From contig JAUCGD010000001.1 of assembly GCA_030377945.1 (NCBI GenBank), positions 5,191 through 69,190 of the forward strand: a DNA stretch of 64,000 bases, read 5' to 3'. A model generated the notes under the pieces. The model saw only the letters and a program-made list of their open reading frames with translations, had not been told where the DNA came from and made no database searches. This document shows positions 51,876 to 60,915 of this stretch, one piece after another. Both the position numbers and the translations under genes were made by a program. This stretch comes from Desulfobacterales bacterium HSG17. Lineage in GTDB: Bacteria; Desulfobacterota; Desulfobacteria; Desulfobacterales; Desulfococcaceae. Every line of letters starts with the position of its first letter. The first letter of the stretch is position 1.

Positions 51876-52496
51876 ATGCCGCCAAAAATTAAATTTGGAA
51901 AAGAATCCATTATCAATGCCGCTTTTGAAGTTGTTCGAAAGGATGGCTGGGAAGGTTTGTCGGCTAGATCCATTGCCAAAGAATTAAAATCATCTACAGG
52001 GCCTATTTATTCTCAACTCAAATCCATGCAAACCATTGAAGAAGAAGTTTTAAGAAAAGCCTGGTCTTTATTTGAAGAATATACAACAACATCCATAACC
52101 GGAGATAAATGGATAGATCAGGGAATTGGACACCTTTATTTTGCCAAGGCTGAAGGATTCCTTTATAAAGCAATGTTTGATGGAAAACATCACAAAGTAC
52201 CAAATGAAATTGGCCAAGCCGTCTGGGACAATCTTGCCGATGAATTATCTGATTATCCTCTTTTTAAAGGTCTGTCTGAAGGAATGAAATTCGAAATAAG
52301 GTCATCGAGATGGATTTTTAACCATGGCCTTGGATCCCTTATAACAAACACGCCTGAAATTGAACAGCCGGAAATGAATAAAGAGTCAATAGCCCATAAA
52401 ATGAAACGGGTAAGTATGGCCATTTATAGAGGGGTAACCAGCGGACCCGAACCAACAGAAATAGATTTTTTCGATGGGAAGAAGAAAGAAGATTAA
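51876..52496 (+). CDS. TetR-family regulator (paralogue 2) of the ABC/methyltransferase island
   Basis: 206 residues from ATG 51876 (MPPKIKFGKES), which has AAAGGAA about 6 nt upstream; an ATG 11 codons earlier lies inside the operator. The helix-turn-helix GLSARSIAKELKSSTGPIYSQLKSM differs from paralogue 1 at few positions, and GDKWIDQG and DYPLFKGLSE are shared. It lies between the methyltransferase and the permease genes. Its own promoter carries a 30-bp palindrome. The ligand may be the transported or methylated compound. Confidence 0.9.
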   Translation: MPPKIKFGKESIINAAFEVVRKDGWEGLSARSIAKELKSSTGPIYSQLKSMQTIEEEVLRKAWSLFEEYTTTSITGDKWIDQGIGHLYFAKAEGFLYKAMFDGKHHKVPNEIGQAVWDNLADELSDYPLFKGLSEGMKFEIRSSRWIFNHGLGSLITNTPEIEQPEMNKESIAHKMKRVSMAIYRGVTSGPEPTEIDFFDGKKKED

Positions 52497-52540
52497 TGGT
52501 TAATAACTGATAGAAAGGATAGCATATTGCTATAAAAATA

Positions 52541-53509
52541 GTGCTTATTTTTTTCGGAAAAAAAATATTACGTCTCATAGTCGTTATTCTGGCTGTGACA
52601 GCGCTAACTTTTCTGATGATAAACCTTCTACCAGGTGATGCGGCCATCAATCACGCAGGCATTGGTGCAACATTAGAGGACGTGGAACAAATCCGGGAAG
52701 ACCTTGGACTCAATAAAAATATTTTTATACGATATACTCTTTGGCTTATTGATGCAGTACAGGGAAGATTAGGCCATTCTATTCTAACTGACGAACCGGT
52801 GCTGGAAGCCATTTCCCATCGCCTGCCAATTACGATAGAACTGATGATCATTTCACAGATGTTAGCTTTGTTGCTGGCAGTTCCCTTTGGTATTGTCAGC
52901 GGTTTTAAATCAGGGACCAGTATAGACAAAATAATCAACACCCTGGCCTTTAGCGTGATGTCTGTTCCCACTTTTGTCATGGCACTTCTTCTTATCTTTG
53001 CTTTTTCCTTAAAATTAAGCTGGTTTCCTGCAACAGGATATATTGATTTTTCTGATGGATTCTGGCTGAATGTTAAATCTTTTTTACTTCCAGGATTCAG
53101 CATTGCACTGGTGGAATGGGGGTATTTAATGCGTATCCTTAGAAGTGATATGATCGCAACATTACAAGAAGATTATATTTTAATGGCAAAGTCTAAAGGC
53201 CTGCCAACGGTTTATATTCTTTTTAAACATGCACTAATACCATCTTGTTTTACGCTAATAACCATTCTTGGCATTCAGGTCGGGCATTTAATTGGAGGGG
53301 CAGTGATCGTTGAAAGCATATTTGCACTTCCCGGAATTGGCAGCCTTCTTATTGCATCCATTTATGGACGCGATTACCCAATGGTCCAGGGATGTATTCT
53401 GTATATAACCATAGCCTATGTCATGATTAATTTTTTTGTTGATATCCTGTACACCTTTCTTGATCCCAGAATACGATCTCAAAATATCAGCGGGGTAAGT
53501 AATGGGTGA
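52541..53509 (+). CDS. ABC transporter permease, DppB/OppB type
   Basis: 322 residues with about six transmembrane segments, the family N-terminus (RLIVVILAVTALTFLMINLLPGDA) and the EAA-like loop YILMAKSKGLPTVYILFKHALIP. The GTG at 52541 has no ribosome binding site at normal distance. AAAGGA (52514-52519) is well placed instead for an in-frame ATT at 52526, so the true start may be that rare codon, adding five residues. It overlaps dppC-like by 8 nt. Confidence 0.9.
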   Translation: MLIFFGKKILRLIVVILAVTALTFLMINLLPGDAAINHAGIGATLEDVEQIREDLGLNKNIFIRYTLWLIDAVQGRLGHSILTDEPVLEAISHRLPITIELMIISQMLALLLAVPFGIVSGFKSGTSIDKIINTLAFSVMSVPTFVMALLLIFAFSLKLSWFPATGYIDFSDGFWLNVKSFLLPGFSIALVEWGYLMRILRSDMIATLQEDYILMAKSKGLPTVYILFKHALIPSCFTLITILGIQVGHLIGGAVIVESIFALPGIGSLLIASIYGRDYPMVQGCILYITIAYVMINFFVDILYTFLDPRIRSQNISGVSNG

Positions 53510-54389
53510 ATCATTTAATAAAAGCAGCCCGGGTATTACATTCTGGTTTTCCATCACCTGGATAATATTGACCATGACCATTGCCCTTTGTGCTGATTTT
53601 CTGCCTTTGCCAGAGTATGACTACATGGATTGGGATAATCCGGCGGCTCCTCCTGGAACTTGTGTTGAAAAAATGTTTACTGATAATAATGGAGAACAAT
53701 TTCAAAAAAAAATCATGTATCTTCTTGGTACAGATACAATGGGCCGTGATATCTTTACACGGTTAATTTTCGGTACACGCATATCGTTCACTATCGGGTT
53801 AGCCGTGCCTGTAATCGGCTTTATCCTTGGCGGAATATTTGGTGTGTTGGCAGGATTTTACCGGGGAAGGCTTGAAACTACAATAATGGCATCAATGGAT
53901 ATTATTCTGGCATTTCCCGGGATTGTACTCATGCTGGCCATTACTTTTTACCTAGGCCCCGGGATACAAAATCTTGTCATTGCTCTTGGCATACTTGTTA
54001 TCCCGGCTTTTTCCAGGGTAGCAAGAGCAAATACCCTAAAATTCTCACAAAGCGAGTTTGTGCAGGCAGCAAGAATGATGGGCCAAAAAGATGTATATAT
54101 TATGATTTTTGAAATACTGCCGAATATCCTTATTCCCATGGTTGCATATGCGCTGATGCTTGTTGGGTATATGATAATGGCTGAAGGTGTGCTTAGCTTT
54201 CTGGGTCTTGGCGTTCAAGCGCCTGTTCCAAGCTGGGGAGGGATGATCGCTGACGGCAGGGAAGTGCTGGGAGAGGCACCATTTATAACGCTATTGCCTT
54301 CTTTTATCATGTTTCTTACGGTTCTTTCTTTTAATCTTGTGGGTGATTATTTGCGTAACTTGGTTGATACAAAGGAGAGACAGCTTTGA
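53502..54389 (+). CDS. ABC transporter permease, DppC/OppC type
   Basis: 295 residues. An N-terminal membrane segment is followed by a periplasmic loop and the family motif LGTDTMGRDIFTRLIFGTRIS. The EAA loop is SEFVQAARMMGQKDVYIMIFEILPN, and LSFLGLGVQAPVPSWGGMI is the characteristic C-terminal block. It pairs with the DppB-type permease (8-nt overlap) and is followed by the ATPase gene with a 4-nt overlap. Confidence 0.93.
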   Translation: MGESFNKSSPGITFWFSITWIILTMTIALCADFLPLPEYDYMDWDNPAAPPGTCVEKMFTDNNGEQFQKKIMYLLGTDTMGRDIFTRLIFGTRISFTIGLAVPVIGFILGGIFGVLAGFYRGRLETTIMASMDIILAFPGIVLMLAITFYLGPGIQNLVIALGILVIPAFSRVARANTLKFSQSEFVQAARMMGQKDVYIMIFEILPNILIPMVAYALMLVGYMIMAEGVLSFLGLGVQAPVPSWGGMIADGREVLGEAPFITLLPSFIMFLTVLSFNLVGDYLRNLVDTKERQL

Positions 54390-55399
54390 ACAATTCTCTT
54401 CAGGTAAGAACTTTAGAGGTTGAAAACCTTAGCGTAAAAATTCATACAACCCATAGTGTTATCCAAGCAGTTAACAAGGTCTCTTTCAAGCTCCATGAAG
54501 GTAAAACCCTTGCCATTGTTGGTGAATCAGGATCAGGCAAAAGCATCCTCTGCAAATCAATCTTAAGATTGCTGCCAAAATCCGCTGTTGTGCCACAAGA
54601 GTCTCGTATCCTTTTTAATGGATATGATGACCTATCCTTTCTTTCCCAAAAAGAGTTCAACAAAATACGAGGACGGGAAATTGCCATGATCTTCCAGGAC
54701 CCTATGTCAAGTCTTAATCCTGTTATGAAAGTGGGAAAGCAGATTGCAGAATCCCTTTTGTACCATATGGGCATGAAACGCAACAAGGCTAGAAAAAAAG
54801 TGATTGAGCTTATGAAATCAGTGGGTATTCCAATGCCTGAGCAACTATTTGATCAGTATCCCCACCAGCTATCAGGTGGTATTTGCCAGCGGGTGGCAAT
54901 CGCTATTGCACTTTCCTGCAATCCAAAATTGTTGATTGCTGATGAACCCACAACCGCCCTTGATGTCACGGTCCAGGCAGAAATTTTAGACCTGTTGGCT
55001 TTCAGGCAAGCCCAAAAAAGGATGTCAATGATTCTGATCACTCATGATCTGGGAGTGGCAATGGGTAGAGCTGATGAAATTGCTGTTATGTATGCAGGTA
55101 AAATTGTTGAACAAGCCCCGGTAGAAAAACTATTTACAAATATACGTATGCCTTACACACGTGCTTTGATGAAATCGATACCCCGTCTTGATAATCCGCC
55201 TCATACAATACTTGCCTGTATTGATGGCCAGCCTCCAGACCTTGCAAATCCTGCCAAAGGATGCTGTTTTGCACCCCGGTGTTCCAGTGTTCAGGATCAA
55301 TGCTTTAAAGCAGAACCTTTGTTAATACCTGATTTAAAATCTGAATTAAATAAAGACCATCTGTTTGCCTGCTGGTATCCGACAGGAGAAGTAAGATGA
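54386..55399 (+). CDS. ABC transporter ATP-binding protein, DppD/OppD type (TTG start)
   Basis: 337 residues. Walker A is GESGSGKSILCKS, the Q-loop AMIFQDPMSSLNP, the signature LSGGICQRVAIAIA (Gly-Ile-Cys in place of the usual Gly-Met-Arg/Arg-Gln) and Walker B LLIADEPTTALD. The C-terminal cysteine-containing segment CCFAPRCSSVQDQCFK corresponds to the oligopeptide/nickel ATPase tail, which in some homologues binds an Fe-S cluster. TTG 54386 is the start, with AAAGGAGAGA 6-8 nt upstream and a 4-nt overlap with the permease gene. Confidence 0.93.
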   Translation: MNNSLQVRTLEVENLSVKIHTTHSVIQAVNKVSFKLHEGKTLAIVGESGSGKSILCKSILRLLPKSAVVPQESRILFNGYDDLSFLSQKEFNKIRGREIAMIFQDPMSSLNPVMKVGKQIAESLLYHMGMKRNKARKKVIELMKSVGIPMPEQLFDQYPHQLSGGICQRVAIAIALSCNPKLLIADEPTTALDVTVQAEILDLLAFRQAQKRMSMILITHDLGVAMGRADEIAVMYAGKIVEQAPVEKLFTNIRMPYTRALMKSIPRLDNPPHTILACIDGQPPDLANPAKGCCFAPRCSSVQDQCFKAEPLLIPDLKSELNKDHLFACWYPTGEVR

Positions 55400-56349
55400 A
55401 AAAAATGCTTCTCAGTGTAAAGAACCTGACCATTCATTTTAATGCAGGCCGCAGGCAAAAAGTTTATGCAGTGTCTAATGTAAGTTTTCAGATACGTAAA
55501 GGAGAAACATTAGGATTGGTGGGTGAATCCGGGTGCGGAAAAACTACCATCGCACGGGCCATCATGCAATTTCAAAAACCAACGTCAGGAAATATTTTTT
55601 TCCAGAAAGAGGATTTGACCTGTGTCGATAAAAAGCTGTTGAGACAATTAAGACCACAGTTTCAGATGATTTATCAGGATTCCGTTTCTTCACTGAATCC
55701 AAGACGAAAAATTATTGATACTATTGCAGCCCCTCTTAAGATCATTGGAAAGAAAAACAAAGAAGAGCGAATTCGCCTTGCTTTAGAAATGGCTGACTCC
55801 GTAGGCATTGATTCCAAGACTTGTTACAGACAGCCATTCCAGCTCTCTGGAGGGCAATGCCAACGTGTACAGATTGCAAGGGCTTTGATGGCAGATCCTA
55901 TGCTTTTGATCTGTGATGAACCGGTCTCCTCTCTTGATGTCTCTGTTCAGGCCCAGATTATCAATTTACTGGAAACCTTGAGGAAAAAGCACGGACTAAC
56001 CATGCTGTTTATCTCTCATGATTTGGCAGTTGTGAAAAATGTCTGTGATACTGTAGCAGTTATGTATCTAGGCAAGTTGTGTGAACAAGCACCTTCAGAA
56101 ACGCTTTACAGTGCTCATCGTCATCCTTATACTCAAGCACTTTTAAGTGCTATCCCCCAACTTAATCCGGGAATCCAACCGCAAAGAATAACAATGAAAC
56201 CAGGAGAGATGCCGTCACCTATTAATCCACCGGCAGGATGCAGGTTTCATGCTCGGTGCCCCCAGGCAAAAAGCCTTTGTATACAAAAAGAACCTGAAAT
56301 GAAAGAAATTGAAAAAGACCATAATGTTGCATGCCATTTTCCGATATAA
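55396..56349 (+). CDS. ABC transporter ATP-binding protein, DppF/OppF type
   Basis: 317 residues. Walker A is GESGCGKTTIARA, the Q-loop MIYQDSVSSLNPRRKI, the signature LSGGQCQRVQIARAL and Walker B LLICDEPVSSLDVS. The tail CRFHARCPQAKSLC is the usual OppF/DppF cysteine motif. It overlaps the DppD-type gene by 4 nt and is the last transporter-core gene. The second binding-protein gene starts 77 nt downstream with its own AAAAAGGAGGA. Confidence 0.93.
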   Translation: MKKMLLSVKNLTIHFNAGRRQKVYAVSNVSFQIRKGETLGLVGESGCGKTTIARAIMQFQKPTSGNIFFQKEDLTCVDKKLLRQLRPQFQMIYQDSVSSLNPRRKIIDTIAAPLKIIGKKNKEERIRLALEMADSVGIDSKTCYRQPFQLSGGQCQRVQIARALMADPMLLICDEPVSSLDVSVQAQIINLLETLRKKHGLTMLFISHDLAVVKNVCDTVAVMYLGKLCEQAPSETLYSAHRHPYTQALLSAIPQLNPGIQPQRITMKPGEMPSPINPPAGCRFHARCPQAKSLCIQKEPEMKEIEKDHNVACHFPI

Positions 56350-56426
56350 TGAATAAATCGATCCCATATTGAATTTGGAAACGGCTATAAGTTAATCACC
56401 ATAAACTAAAAAAGGAGGAACATCAC

Positions 56427-57989
56427 ATGGAAGGGATTAGAAGCAAAACAAATGGTATACAAAAGACCCTGTTTGCCGTACTTGTTTTTGGAATGTTAAT
56501 CATGACACCTGGGCTTTCTTTGGCTATGGAAGGTGAACCAGAATATGGCGGCACACTACGTCTTGTCTCCTGGGGAAGTGTTTCCGGATTTGATGTCCTT
56601 AAAACCCGATCCCCTTTTGGTGTCGGGAGTGAAGCTGCTCACAGGGTGATGGAAATGCTTTTTGATAGGGGACCAAATGGTGAACTTATCCCTGTGTTAG
56701 GGGTGTCTGCCACAGAGTCTGCAGATGGAAAAACATGGACGATTAAACTCAGACAAGGGGTTAAATTCCACGACGGAACACCATTTAATGCCGATGCTGT
56801 TGTCTTTCACTGGAAGCGTATTTTAGATCCTGAAACCCGATTGATTTTTAAGATTACGATTAAACCCATTTTATCGGTAGCAAAGACAGGCGAGTTTGAG
56901 GTACAATTTAACCTGCAGCATGCATGGCTTCCTTTTACATCGATTTTGACAAATCCGGCTGGGTTTATTTCTCCCATACCATCACCCAAAGCTATTAAAG
57001 AAGGTGTCCAGCACCGTTCGCCGGTTGGCACAGGCCCCTTTATTTTTAAAGAATGGAAAAGTGGTGACCGTATTGCACTGACAAAAAATCCTGATTATTG
57101 GCAAAAAGGAAAACCCTATTTGGATGGAATTGTATATCTCATGATACCAGACCATGATGCCCGTTATGCTGCTTTGGTTTCCGGACAGGTCGATATGATC
57201 ATGACCGACTGGCCGACCCATGTGGAAAACTTGACTTCTAATCCTGATTTTTCTACCCATATTGTTGACTATAGAAGTTTTTTAGCCCTGCTTTTTAATA
57301 ACACAAAACCACCTTTAAATGATGTCCGGGTGAGAAATGCCATGGCACTTGCCTGGGATCAGAAAAAGTATATAAAAGCCAATTATAAAAATACAGCACC
57401 TTACACAGAAAATTGGCATGAGGATAATACAAAATCAAACAATACCGGTTATCTGCATCATGATTTAAAAAAAGCCCGGGCTCTTATGGCTGAATATGGC
57501 AAACCTGTGGAATTAGAATATCTTCATACAGCGACTTCACGAGGTAGGGCTGCAGGTATGATTGTTCAACAGATGATGAAAGAAATTGGTATTAAAGTGA
57601 ACCCAATACCAATGGATTATTCAGCCATTATAATGCAATTGTTCACAGGGCAATATGATATGACCTCATGGCGATTCCCTGGCGGCTATGATATGGGGCC
57701 AATTTCTCTAGCATCTTTTCATTCAAAGAGTCCTTTGAATCTAAGTAAATATTCTTCTGAAGAAGTGGATAAATTATTAGTTCAGCAGCGCCTGAGTACT
57801 GATCCTGATGCCAGAAAAAAAATTTTAAATATGGTTGTCCAAAATGTCAATTCAGATTCTCCTTTTATAAGCCTATCTGGATTCAGACATTATATATTTG
57901 CCAGGAATTATGTAAAAAATATTAAACCGCCAGTGCCAGGAGAGGAAGGTTTTTCTGGAACTCAATTTAATATATGGCTGGACAAATAA
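56427..57989 (+). CDS. ABC transporter solute-binding protein family 5, copy 2
   Basis: 520 residues with a signal peptide (hydrophobic 13-33, cleavage near SLAME). The signature GKTWTIKLRQGVKFHDGTPF is nearly identical to copy 1 (49260-50819), and long blocks such as ALAWDQKKYI, ATSRG and FARNxVKNIK are shared, so the two arose by duplication. Differences lie in the mature N-terminal part and loops, where ligands bind. Either it recognises a related ligand or it raises binding capacity for the same permease. A strong AAAAAGGAGGA precedes the ATG. Confidence 0.92.
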   Translation: MEGIRSKTNGIQKTLFAVLVFGMLIMTPGLSLAMEGEPEYGGTLRLVSWGSVSGFDVLKTRSPFGVGSEAAHRVMEMLFDRGPNGELIPVLGVSATESADGKTWTIKLRQGVKFHDGTPFNADAVVFHWKRILDPETRLIFKITIKPILSVAKTGEFEVQFNLQHAWLPFTSILTNPAGFISPIPSPKAIKEGVQHRSPVGTGPFIFKEWKSGDRIALTKNPDYWQKGKPYLDGIVYLMIPDHDARYAALVSGQVDMIMTDWPTHVENLTSNPDFSTHIVDYRSFLALLFNNTKPPLNDVRVRNAMALAWDQKKYIKANYKNTAPYTENWHEDNTKSNNTGYLHHDLKKARALMAEYGKPVELEYLHTATSRGRAAGMIVQQMMKEIGIKVNPIPMDYSAIIMQLFTGQYDMTSWRFPGGYDMGPISLASFHSKSPLNLSKYSSEEVDKLLVQQRLSTDPDARKKILNMVVQNVNSDSPFISLSGFRHYIFARNYVKNIKPPVPGEEGFSGTQFNIWLDK

Positions 57990-58021
57990 AGTAAATTGAT
58001 TTGAATATGTAGAGACAGGAA

Positions 58022-59347
58022 ATGGAAACTGAGAAAAAAGCAACCTTTGATAATCTGGTTGAGCAGTATTTGGGGATGAGTTTACCACAACATCTGGCAG
58101 GAGCCATATCCTGGCCAAGCCTTCCAGATGATGCACAGAACTATATCCTTCGATTGCTGGTGCTTATGAAACGCTCCAAATATTCAGCGGCCCAGTTTAA
58201 TCCTATTCTTCTCCAATGGTTGTCTTTTAGAATCCCAAATATGTTACCAAGGGCATGGGGGGGGCATATCCCCCCCATTACATTCCCATTGCGCCATAAA
58301 AAATTAGATGATTATGTTGAACAACTAAATTGGACAACTGGAGAAGAACAGTTTGTTTTTGTTGATATAGGATGCGGGTTCCCACCTGTTACAACAGCAG
58401 AGACTGCCCAGAGATTTCCTGACTGGCAAATTATCGGCGTTGACCAATCCTTTGCCGATTACGTCTTATACAACAAGGACGGACATTATGCCTGCTTTGA
58501 CCAGAAGGGTGAATTCCAATATTTTCAGATGTTGCCAGGCGCAACCGGGTCGGCCGCACTTCCAGATCCGGTGAAGATTAGAAATCTTTTTGAACAGCTG
58601 TTTTCTGATCTTTTTCCTTTACTGAAAGACTCAAACAGTCAAAATCGCATGTCGGAAAGTGGAACTGTGGAAAAGCATGGGAACAGGCTAATACATAATC
58701 ATATCTGTAATTTTGAGACTGGCAATCTCAGGTTCTTTAAATCAGAAACATTGAATTTAAAAATCCCACCGGCCAAGGTCTGTCGTATCATGAATATGTT
58801 AATGTATTTTAAACCCGAAATTCGAAAAAATATTTTGTACCAGGCCCGCAAACTACTCTGTGATGATGGTATTATCATCACCGGAACTAATGGATTTACA
58901 ACGCAATCAAGACATGTCTTTTATCAAAAAAAAAGTGATGGTCTTTTTCCAACTCAGTTTGCTTTCAGTCTAGATAATTTAGGGCATCTTGCCATAATGC
59001 CATGGTTTACAATCCAGAAGAATGATCCTGAAGCAATGCTGTTGGCAAAGTGTAGTGGAATAATACGTTCAAATCGGTCTTTTTGGACTACATTCAGCAA
59101 GCGGTTAGATAGTTTGCTGATGGACCATGATATCTGTTGGCGTGAAAAAGATGGATATTTACATTTTCCTCAGGACATGATGCCAATCAACAAATATATA
59201 TCTACGGTAGCAATAATCTGGCAGAAAATGCAAGAAGAAGGCTTCACAGACAGTGCCGTGAATATCCTTGTGCAGAATGGATTTGATGCTTGGAAAAATT
59301 CGGTGGGTGATATTGCTGTTAAGCCTCCTGCCGATTCTTTGCTTTAA
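58022..59347 (+). CDS. Predicted class I SAM-dependent methyltransferase (unrecognised family)
   Basis: 441 residues, soluble. The Rossmann SAM motif I is FVDIGCGFPPVTTAE, followed by the acidic strand IIGVDQSF. The later NMLMYFKPEIRKNILYQARK and DDGIIITGTNG resemble the post-motif strand and helix of class I methyltransferases. The N-terminal 110 residues and the C-terminus are not recognised. The coding sequence contains a G8 run (58257-58264) and a C7 run (58270-58276) that can pair, encoding Trp-Gly-Gly-His-Ile-Pro-Pro. It starts 32 nt after the second binding-protein gene and precedes the second LCM methyltransferase, so it is probably the third methyltransferase of the system. Confidence 0.7.
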   Translation: METEKKATFDNLVEQYLGMSLPQHLAGAISWPSLPDDAQNYILRLLVLMKRSKYSAAQFNPILLQWLSFRIPNMLPRAWGGHIPPITFPLRHKKLDDYVEQLNWTTGEEQFVFVDIGCGFPPVTTAETAQRFPDWQIIGVDQSFADYVLYNKDGHYACFDQKGEFQYFQMLPGATGSAALPDPVKIRNLFEQLFSDLFPLLKDSNSQNRMSESGTVEKHGNRLIHNHICNFETGNLRFFKSETLNLKIPPAKVCRIMNMLMYFKPEIRKNILYQARKLLCDDGIIITGTNGFTTQSRHVFYQKKSDGLFPTQFAFSLDNLGHLAIMPWFTIQKNDPEAMLLAKCSGIIRSNRSFWTTFSKRLDSLLMDHDICWREKDGYLHFPQDMMPINKYISTVAIIWQKMQEEGFTDSAVNILVQNGFDAWKNSVGDIAVKPPADSLL

Positions 59348-59442
59348 AGGGAAAAAGGTTGCGGGTATGAAGGTTTTAACGTGTAGCTTTATGTTTGATA
59401 CTAAAAATCAAAAAATCTTACAATTATGGGAGGGTTTGTATC

Positions 59443-60318
59443 ATGCAAAAAAATAAATCCAGCGATACAGCAGAAGGTGTTGCAGCGTATAGAGCTGTGG
59501 AGTCAATGCGATCAGAAAAGGACCGTGTTATTTATGATCCCTATGCCAAATTATTCCTGGGAAATAAATGGCAAAAAATTATTCATAATCCAATTTATAA
59601 AATAATTATGAAACTGCTCCAAAAATTTAAATATCCTGGCTTTTACATTGCAGTTATCGCCCGTGTTCGTTTTATGAATGAATGCATAAAAGAGTGTTTT
59701 CCCGGCAAATACACACAACTCGTTATCCTAGGTGCAGGATATGATATGAGTGCATATTGTTTCCGTGATATCTTAGCCAATGCTCGAGTATATGAAGTTG
59801 ATCACCCCAATACCCAAGAAAACAAATTAATAAAAATCAAAGAATATATTAAAGATAATCCTGGTAATATTGCCTATATTCCTGTTAACTTTGAAACAGA
59901 TAATTTAAGAGAATCACTGAGCGAGAATGGGTATACTCCGTCAGAGAATACACTTTTCATATGGGAGGGCGTAACCTATTATCTTGAAAAGAACTCGGTG
60001 GAACAAATGTTAGAATTTATTATAGATAACTCAGCTTCCGGGAGTAAACTTGCTTTTGATTATTTTCCACCAGAAGTCATTGAGGGAACATCAATCGAGC
60101 GGTTAGGAAAAACGATGTATAAACTTACAAAGAAGCTTGGTGAACCTTATAAATTTGGAATTCATGTGGATGATATCAATGATTTTTTAAAGTATCACCG
60201 GTTTACTGATATTCGTAAATATTCCTCCAAAAAAGTGCGAGATACTTATTTCCATGGTGATTATAAAAAAAGAAAAGTATCATCTATCTTTAATTTTGTC
60301 TGTGCGACGACAGAGTGA
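59443..60318 (+). CDS. SAM-dependent methyltransferase, LCM/TIGR00027 type, copy 2
   Basis: 291 residues from ATG 59443, preceded by GGGAGGG; an ATG 16 codons upstream lacks a ribosome binding site. AEGVAAYRAVESMRSEKDRVIYDPYAKLFLG, read in parts, and QLVILGAGYDMSAYCFRD match copy 1 (50866-51738), including the acidic YEVDHPNTQ and the FDYFPPEV block. It is a duplicate that has diverged mainly in the middle. It is the last gene of the island on this strand. Different methylation sites or substrates are possible. Confidence 0.9.
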   Translation: MQKNKSSDTAEGVAAYRAVESMRSEKDRVIYDPYAKLFLGNKWQKIIHNPIYKIIMKLLQKFKYPGFYIAVIARVRFMNECIKECFPGKYTQLVILGAGYDMSAYCFRDILANARVYEVDHPNTQENKLIKIKEYIKDNPGNIAYIPVNFETDNLRESLSENGYTPSENTLFIWEGVTYYLEKNSVEQMLEFIIDNSASGSKLAFDYFPPEVIEGTSIERLGKTMYKLTKKLGEPYKFGIHVDDINDFLKYHRFTDIRKYSSKKVRDTYFHGDYKKRKVSSIFNFVCATTE

Positions 60319-60455
60319 ATCTCTCGCTTTTTCCATTGATTTTGAGATTCATGGTAAAGGTTCTCCAACTCTTTGCCTGCCTAGATCCAACTGATGCAGG
60401 CTTAGTTTCCAAAATTACCATAGAAAAATTAATTAAACAAAAGGTGGTTGGTTAG

Positions 60456-60848
60456 ATGAACTTAAAAAAATCAATGTTTTTCTTTTTACCGATGTTGTTT
60501 GTTTATTTTATTGTATATTCCTGCCATGCATGTACGGCTTTTTCTTTTAAAAATGGGACTACCATTTTTTATGGAGAAAATTTTGATTGGTATGTGAAAG
60601 AAGAATTGGTTGTAATTAACAAACGAGGGGTAAAAAAAGCACCACAGGTTTTTGGCGCTGGTGATCAGAAAATCGCCTCCTGGATCTCGAAATATGGCAG
60701 TATTACTTTTAATACACTGGGCAGAAAATACTTCCATGGAGGAATGAATTCTAAAGGATTGTTTATTACAGGTTTGATGCTCAAAGGCAGTAAATATCCG
60801 CCGATTGATTCCAGACCTGTTGTTTCTCATGCCCAATATCTCTTTTAA
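60456..60848 (+). pseudogene. Truncated choloylglycine hydrolase / linear amide hydrolase (Ntn) gene, N-terminal part
   Basis: 130 residues. A signal peptide (FFFLPMLFVYFIVYS) ends just before Cys26, the expected N-terminal nucleophile (CTAFSFKNG). The segments YGENFDWY, GRKYFHGGMNSKGLFI and IDSRPVVSHAQYL are the first third of the choloylglycine-hydrolase/penicillin-V-acylase family (about 320-350 residues). The frame stops at 60846-60848 and no C-terminal continuation is found in other frames. It is therefore a remnant. The break is not at the insertion-sequence end, so it was probably an older event. Confidence 0.7.
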
Positions 60849-60915
60849 AAAAACTTCAAATCTCATATTTGTTGTTTCTCAGCTTTTGAGAAAAACATCT
60901 TCCTGTTTTTTTTAA

